Positions 4,570-9,182 of a DNA stretch of 9,182 nt are shown piece after piece (position 1 is the first letter of the stretch; every line of letters begins with the position of its first letter). The DNA comes from JBFHER01 sp041584055. GTDB taxonomy: Bacteria > Bacteroidota > Bacteroidia > Bacteroidales > UBA5342. The notes under the pieces are model-generated. The model made no database searches. It was not told the DNA's origin and saw only the letters and a list, made by a program, of their open reading frames with translations. Location: assembly GCA_041584055.1 (NCBI GenBank), contig JBFHER010000158.1:1-9182 (forward strand), written 5' to 3'. A program made the translations under genes and the position numbers.

Positions 4570-7214
4570 AACAGAAAGGGAAAATTGGTTCCATTTTCGG
4601 GATTTCGTTGGTTTTACTCTTTATACTGCAGTTTAAAACGCTGGCCCAGCAAAGCATCCTTGACCAACCGATTAGCGTCAATTTTGATTCCATTCCCCTT
4701 GCAGAAGCGCTGAACCAACTTAGCCTTGCGGAAGGAATTCAATTTTCCTTCAGTCCGGTCTTGTTTGATCAAAACACCAACGTACGTTACAAGGCAGACC
4801 AAACTGAACTCCGGATTATCTTATCCGACATATTGCATCCATTTAACATTGGATTTAAACTGGTAGGCAAACACATCGTTTTGCAACGTGAAATCATTGT
4901 CCCTGAAAAAATCGAAAAACCCAAAACCAAGCGATTTACAATCAGTGGTTTTATGGTTGACGTCAGCAATCAGGAAGCCCTCATCGGTGCAGCCATCTAC
5001 AATCCGGAAACGGGGACAGGAACACTAACGAACAACTACGGTTTTTTTTCCTTAACCTTAGTTGAAGGTATTTATAATTTAAAAACATCCTATTTAGGTT
5101 ATGAAAGCGTTGAGAAAGAAATCGTATTGTCGGAGGATAAGCAATGGAATATTGCTCTGAATGCACGGGCAGAAATGATGGAAGAGGTGATCATCAACGC
5201 CATCAACAAAGAGGGTGTTATTTTGAATCAGTTGGCTGCTCAAACTGAAATTAAGGCAAATGAGGTGATTCAGCAAAGCACCGTTTTGGGTGTGGATGAT
5301 TTGCTAAGGTCGCTGGACAATCTGCCCGGTATTAGCTTCCATGGTGATGGCTCTAGCTACTTTTATGTTCGTGGTGGCAACAGGGATCAAAACATGATCT
5401 TGCTTGATGAAGCCCCTATTTACAATCCTTCACACATGCTCGGTCTCTTCACCCCCATCTCCCCGGATGTAGTAAAAACAACCAGGGTGTATAAGGCTGA
5501 TTTTCCGGTTGAATATGGCGGACGACTTTCTTCGCTCATTGATATTCGGACCCGTGACGGCAACATGGAGAAATTCTCCGGAATGGCCAGCCTTGGTTTA
5601 CTTTCAGGGATGCTTAACATCGAAGGGCCGTTCAAACGGGAATCCAGTTCATATTTTTTAAGTTATCGTCGTTCTCATTTTGGAAATTTGTTGAAAGTTG
5701 CACAACCAACGTTACAGGATTTTTATTTTGATGACTTCACCATGAAAATAAATACCAGAATTGGGCAGAAAAATCGATTATACTTTACGGTTTACAATGG
5801 AAACGATAAGTTCATAAATCAACCTTCAGAAGTTAAAAACGGACTGGAATGGAGCAATAAATCTTTTACAGCAAGATGGAATCACATTTTTGACAATCAA
5901 CTCTTCCTTAACACAATCCTATACACAAGTAAATACGATTATTATCTTCACACAAACGTGGAAGAAGAACTGCACTGGAACTCACATATCTCCAGTACGC
6001 ATTTAAAAACTGATTTTACGTATTATCTAAATCCAGAAAACCGCATTAATTTTGGTGGAAAGATTGGCACTTACATTTTTAATCCTGGCAACTACACTGC
6101 ACCCGAAATCGGTGACCAAAATGTTGTATCAAAAGTCAATTCCGGAGAAATCGTCTTGTATGCCGGCAATCGACAACAGCTAAGCAACAGAATAAACATC
6201 AACTATGGCTTTCGACTTAGCTCCTGGAATAACTTTGGAGAAGCGTTCGTGGTGCGTTACAGCGACCATAAGGCTGTTGCATACGAAAGCTACGCACAGG
6301 GAGAACATTTTTACAGTCACATTGCCTTTGAGCCACGCTTGTCATTTTCTTATAAAACAGGTAGCTTAAGCTCATTAAAAGCATCTTACAACCGGACAAG
6401 CCAACACATTAACCTGATTAATAACAGCATCAGTCCTTTTAATTCACTGGAGGTATGGTTACCTTCGGGCCCTAACATAAAACCTCAAAAAGCAGATATT
6501 CTGGACCTGGGGTTTATCAAGGCATGGCCAAAACATTCGCTTGATTTATCCGCTGATATTTTTTACAAAAAGATGTACAATCAAATTGGATTTGAATACC
6601 ATGCCCAGACCCTGGTGAATCCGTTGATTGAAGGAGAATTACGACAGGGCAATGGTACTGCTTATGGTTTTGAGTTTATGATTAAAAAACGGCTTGGACG
6701 CCTGAGCGGTGAGTTTTCCTATGCTTTTACACGCAGTGAATTGCAAATTGCAGAGCTTAATGGAAATCGTCCCTACCCGGCACATCAGGACAAACCGCTG
6801 GATCTGGCGCTGGCAATGAATTATAAGCTGAAACCACGTTGGATGCTGACCATGAATGTAAGATATGCTTCCGGCATGACCGTCACGACCCCCACATCCT
6901 TTTACACATACAAAGGGAATCAGGTCCCGATATACACAGAACAAAACAATCAGCGTTTGCCTGACTATAAACGTTTGGATTTGGGAAGCGATTTCCTTCT
7001 GAATAAAAAAGGGAAACCATGGGAACATCACCTACTGTTATCCTTTTACAATTTGCTAAACAGTAAGAACGCTGCATTACTTTATTTTAATAAAACAGTT
7101 CAAAATGATATGTTCGTTGTCCCTCAGGATCAGCTAAATCCTCAGGAGTTAACTGCAAGCTATCGCTATATTTATGCGGTTGTACCATCCATTACTTATA
7201 AAATCAAATTCTAA
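4557..7214 (+). CDS. TonB-dependent outer-membrane receptor with STN signalling domain (FecA-like transducer)
   Basis: An 885-aa receptor. Signal peptide about 1-30 (KQKGK then a hydrophobic core, ending KTLAQQ). STN secretin/TonB short domain about 38-111 (ISVNFDSIPLAEALNQLSLA). Carboxypeptidase-regulatory-like beta-sandwich about 127-205 (FTISGFMVDVSNQEALIGAA). Plug about 225-335, with VDDLLRSLDNLPGI (246-259), YVRGGNRDQNMILLDEAP (270-287) and VEYGGRLSSLIDIR (318-331). The beta-barrel runs to a C-terminal Phe (SITYKIKF), the usual barrel-assembly signal. No cysteine is present. It imports a ligand with TonB energy and, through STN, tells FecR that ligand is bound. It is shorter than typical SusC proteins and is paired with DUF4249, not SusD, so a polysaccharide-utilisation role is not supported. 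The ligand cannot be told from sequence. The ATG overlaps the fecR end and follows GGTGAAGG. Confidence 0.93.
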   Translation: MRQIKQKGKIGSIFGISLVLLFILQFKTLAQQSILDQPISVNFDSIPLAEALNQLSLAEGIQFSFSPVLFDQNTNVRYKADQTELRIILSDILHPFNIGFKLVGKHIVLQREIIVPEKIEKPKTKRFTISGFMVDVSNQEALIGAAIYNPETGTGTLTNNYGFFSLTLVEGIYNLKTSYLGYESVEKEIVLSEDKQWNIALNARAEMMEEVIINAINKEGVILNQLAAQTEIKANEVIQQSTVLGVDDLLRSLDNLPGISFHGDGSSYFYVRGGNRDQNMILLDEAPIYNPSHMLGLFTPISPDVVKTTRVYKADFPVEYGGRLSSLIDIRTRDGNMEKFSGMASLGLLSGMLNIEGPFKRESSSYFLSYRRSHFGNLLKVAQPTLQDFYFDDFTMKINTRIGQKNRLYFTVYNGNDKFINQPSEVKNGLEWSNKSFTARWNHIFDNQLFLNTILYTSKYDYYLHTNVEEELHWNSHISSTHLKTDFTYYLNPENRINFGGKIGTYIFNPGNYTAPEIGDQNVVSKVNSGEIVLYAGNRQQLSNRININYGFRLSSWNNFGEAFVVRYSDHKAVAYESYAQGEHFYSHIAFEPRLSFSYKTGSLSSLKASYNRTSQHINLINNSISPFNSLEVWLPSGPNIKPQKADILDLGFIKAWPKHSLDLSADIFYKKMYNQIGFEYHAQTLVNPLIEGELRQGNGTAYGFEFMIKKRLGRLSGEFSYAFTRSELQIAELNGNRPYPAHQDKPLDLALAMNYKLKPRWMLTMNVRYASGMTVTTPTSFYTYKGNQVPIYTEQNNQRLPDYKRLDLGSDFLLNKKGKPWEHHLLLSFYNLLNSKNAALLYFNKTVQNDMFVVPQDQLNPQELTASYRYIYAVVPSITYKIKF

Positions 7215-8020
7215 TGGAAAAAAGCCACTTGTTCATATTCTTAATCACCGCTTTTATAATCATAAGCTTACTTTCATGTGAAGAAAAAACAAGCTGGGAA
7301 CTGGAAAAAGCCTCTCCTGTAATTGTGGTCGATGCGCTCATTACAAATGAACTAAAATCGCATCATATCCAGCTCAGTACTTCATTTCAGGAATTAAATG
7401 GGACCCCTCAAATGTTATCTGGTGCAGGTTTGGAAATTGCTTATGAGGACTCAAGTTATCAATTTACGGAATCAACCCTGCAGCCAGGTCATTATTATTC
7501 AGAACCCTTCAGAGCTGTTGCAGGAAAAAGATATCGCCTGACCTTGCAATATAAAAATTTCAGTGATACTGCATTTGCACTGATGACCGGCATTTCACCT
7601 TTAAAAGAACTAATAACACAAAAAAACAATCTTCTTTACAAATACGTATATACTGGCAGTTCACAACCAGCCATGACCGAAATTTACTACAACTGGTCAC
7701 ACCTTGATACTTTTTGTACTTATTACGGTGCCTGCAACGCAATGGAAACCTATTACACCTTAAGCTCCATTGATATAAGTGAAGAATTTGGACCCGAAAA
7801 ACAGATCATTCGTTTCCCGGCCGGAACCAAAATAATTCGTCGGAAATACAGTCTCAGTGATGCCCACCAGCGATTTATAAGATCCTTGCTTTTAGAAACA
7901 GAATGGCGTGGAGGGCTGTTTGATGTTGAACAAGGAAATGTACCTACAAACTTCAAACATAGTACCCGCGGTTGGTTTGCTTGCTGTACGGTTTTGACTG
8001 ACTCTTTGATTGTTCAATAA
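7214..8020 (+). CDS. DUF4249-family lipoprotein, receptor partner
   Basis: A 268-aa lipoprotein. The signal sequence ends in the lipobox LLSC with lipidated Cys22, followed by EEK; acidic residues just after the Cys suit export to the cell surface in this phylum. The mature part opens with VIVVDALITNELKSHHIQLS (37-56), a beta-rich opening typical of DUF4249. It closes with NVPTNFKHSTRGWFACCTV (242-260), resembling the family's conserved VPTN...G.F...sV end. Extra cysteines are at 168, 174, 257 and 258. DUF4249 genes commonly sit beside TonB receptors in Bacteroidota, probably as surface accessory or ligand-capture proteins, but their biochemistry is not known to me. The ATG shares one base with the receptor stop (TAATG), so the two are translationally coupled and likely made in matched amounts. 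Family membership rests on recognition of the two ends. Confidence 0.8.
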   Translation: MEKSHLFIFLITAFIIISLLSCEEKTSWELEKASPVIVVDALITNELKSHHIQLSTSFQELNGTPQMLSGAGLEIAYEDSSYQFTESTLQPGHYYSEPFRAVAGKRYRLTLQYKNFSDTAFALMTGISPLKELITQKNNLLYKYVYTGSSQPAMTEIYYNWSHLDTFCTYYGACNAMETYYTLSSIDISEEFGPEKQIIRFPAGTKIIRRKYSLSDAHQRFIRSLLLETEWRGGLFDVEQGNVPTNFKHSTRGWFACCTVLTDSLIVQ

Positions 8021-8306
8021 ACCTCAGTGGATCCAATTCAGTCTATAGAAAACATTGAAAGAGTTAGACTGGGATAATTATTGATCATAAGGTCTCAATC
8101 TGACATCTTTTTACCTTAAAAAATCTTTTCAACACAAAAAGGTCCCAGCATCAAGCAAAAAATCACAACCACTACACTTCTGGTATTGAGCATCTTAACA
8201 CCACACAAAACGAAATTCAGTATTTTTTTATTTTTTTTATTAGGGTAAGCACAATGTTCTGTGTGATACTTATGAATTAAGAATAATAACCTTTAAAAAT
8301 AGAAAG
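8021..8306 (+). other. 286-bp intergenic region between DUF4249 and lipoprotein genes
   Basis: No gene is seen on either strand. The region contains an inverted repeat, CAGTCTA (8039-8045) with TAGACTG (8065-8071), around a 19-nt loop. No U-run follows, so it is not a standard terminator, though it may stabilise the mRNA end of the DUF4249 transcript. Further right, a T-rich tract (8222-8241) leads into the GGGTAA-N11-TGTGTG element at 8243. The size of the gap and the new promoter-like element suggest the next gene is a separate transcription unit. Confidence 0.5.
8243..8265 (+). promoter_or_regulatory. Putative ECF-sigma promoter element, copy B (before unknown lipoprotein)
   Basis: GGGTAA (8243-8248), 11 nt, TGTGTG (8260-8265): the same boxes and spacing as at 3549-3571, again after an A/T-rich stretch ending TTATTA. 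It ends 41 nt before the ATG at 8307. It would place the terminal lipoprotein gene under the same sigma factor as fecR and the receptor. Two copies are few, so this remains a hypothesis. Confidence 0.5.
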
Positions 8307-9182
8307 ATGAAAACAAGAAAATTAGTTTTAAGCGTAATGACACTGATGTTAGTGATTGTTTTTAGTGCATGTGAAAAAGATTGGGGACAAAAGCCCATTG
8401 AAGCAAGCGAAAGTATACTCCCAGAACGTTTCAAGGTAGATATACCCTCCTCTCTAAGCAATACCGAAACAAAAAGTGTAAGCATGAAAAGTGCAAATAT
8501 TGACACGCTCAAAGGAAATGCAATTTATTGGAACCTTTTATACTTTATTGCCATAGGAGAAGGTGCCGCTGATGTTGTTGAATCTATAATGTGGCATATC
8601 AGAGTTTTCGATATCCAGGATGTTATTGAGTTAACCTATGTAAGTGATGATGACAGACGAACAAAACACCTTGAAGTAATTGACAATGTGAACTTTGATG
8701 GTCGTGATTGGGCTTACCAGTTAACAATTACAGATATTGACTCTGAAGAAAATGAAGATGGCGGCATTGCCATGCAGGTATTCTGGAATAATTCCCCTGT
8801 ACAGGGCGTTGCAATGATCAAACCCTACAATCTCGACCGTAGTAAAAACAGGATGCACGAAGATGCCATGTACAGCGTTGAATACTCAGAAACAGGATTG
8901 GCACAATACGACGCCTGGATGAAAATTGGCATTTCAGGTCTAACCGTTGAGGACTATCAGCTATATGGCATGAACGCAATTAAAATGTTTGTTGGGAAAC
9001 GCGGTGATATGGTGGATGTTTATGGAAATTCAAGCCATCCTAATGCTAAATTCTTTACAGATGAAAAAGGTTATAACTGGACCTTTGTTGCTTCAGGAGA
9101 CAAAGCAAATGACATTGCAATTGCAGAAGTTGGCATACCCTACAGCACTATTGACAGCGACTCACGCGAAGTCATACTTAAA
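8307..9182 (+). CDS. Unrecognised lipoprotein, C-terminus cut by window edge
   Basis: From ATG 8307, preceded at once by AGAAAG, the frame stays open for 292 codons to the window end. The N-terminus is a lipoprotein signal: MKTRK, hydrophobic core, then VFSAC with Cys22. EKDW follows the Cys, so outer-membrane and possibly surface display is likely. After a Ser/Thr/Lys-rich linker (about 45-65, three Ser-containing SxxS/KS repeats) the mature part alternates polar and hydrophobic residues as in beta-rich proteins. It has a hydrophobic stretch at about 71-82 (AIYWNLLYFIAIGEG), acidic patches (DIDSEENEDGG near 146) and many aromatics. Cys22 is the only cysteine seen. I recognise no family. Being preceded by the same bipartite element as fecR suggests it is a target of the local sigma factor and works with the receptor and the DUF4249 protein, perhaps in ligand capture. 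Confidence 0.85.
   Translation, partial: MKTRKLVLSVMTLMLVIVFSACEKDWGQKPIEASESILPERFKVDIPSSLSNTETKSVSMKSANIDTLKGNAIYWNLLYFIAIGEGAADVVESIMWHIRVFDIQDVIELTYVSDDDRRTKHLEVIDNVNFDGRDWAYQLTITDIDSEENEDGGIAMQVFWNNSPVQGVAMIKPYNLDRSKNRMHEDAMYSVEYSETGLAQYDAWMKIGISGLTVEDYQLYGMNAIKMFVGKRGDMVDVYGNSSHPNAKFFTDEKGYNWTFVASGDKANDIAIAEVGIPYSTIDSDSREVILK

Noticed and set aside
5420..5635. 71-aa and similar short minus-strand frames across 4614-5635
   Set aside because: All overlap conserved STN, carboxypeptidase-like and plug sequence on the plus strand and show no protein-like composition.
6639..7031. 130-aa open frame on the minus strand
   Set aside because: The longest shadow frame, but it lies inside the well-supported beta-barrel of the receptor and reads as an odd mix with scattered Cys and no recognisable start context.
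4557..7214. SusC-type receptor of a polysaccharide-utilisation locus
   Set aside because: No SusD-like or glycoside hydrolase gene is present, the protein is shorter than usual SusC, and the downstream partner is DUF4249.
8039..8071. CAGTCTA/TAGACTG inverted repeat as an intrinsic terminator
   Set aside because: The stem has 7 bp with a 19-nt loop and no U-tract after it; kept only as a weak mRNA-end structure.
8270..8512. 80-aa minus-strand frame over the start of the last gene
   Set aside because: It is antisense to a clear lipoprotein signal peptide on the plus strand; its hydrophobic look comes from complementing A/T-rich codons.

Overview
The window looks like chromosomal DNA of a Bacteroidota member. 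The grounds are an ECF sigma factor/FecR/TonB-receptor cassette in which the receptor carries an extra N-terminal signalling domain, a DUF4249-type lipoprotein, lipoproteins with acidic residues right after the lipidated Cys, promoter-like TAnnTTTG/TTG boxes, and weak Shine-Dalgarno sequences. I cannot assign a genus. Two divergent gene blocks share one 239-bp intergenic region (2749-2987).

Minus-strand block (2748 down to 1, running off the left edge): arsR repressor, a 77-aa thioredoxin-fold protein, an exported ArsF-like thioredoxin-fold protein, an ArsG/CcdA-like membrane permease, and an ArsP-type permease whose C-terminus is cut by the window. This matches an organoarsenical detoxification module (ArsEFG-like plus ArsP). 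An 18-bp palindrome, GTTCG-N8-CGAAY, occurs exactly three times. It lies just before arsR (2752-2769), in the arsR/thioredoxin gap (2414-2431) and just before arsP (946-963). I read it as the ArsR operator.

Plus-strand block (2988 to the right edge): ECF sigma factor, FecR-like anti-sigma factor, TonB-dependent receptor with STN, carboxypeptidase-regulatory-like, plug and barrel regions, a DUF4249 lipoprotein, then a 286-bp gap and an unrecognised lipoprotein cut by the right edge. The FecR, receptor and DUF4249 genes overlap (13 nt and 1 nt) and are probably translated as a unit. The likely circuit is ligand binding at the receptor, STN contact with FecR, sigma release, and transcription of fecR-receptor-DUF4249. 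A bipartite element, GGGTAA-N11-TGTGTG, sits just before fecR (3549-3571) and again at identical spacing before the terminal lipoprotein gene (8243-8265). This suggests both are targets of the local sigma factor, which would make the unknown lipoprotein part of the same system. The receptor's ligand cannot be read from the sequence. A functional link between the two blocks is possible but rests only on adjacency.
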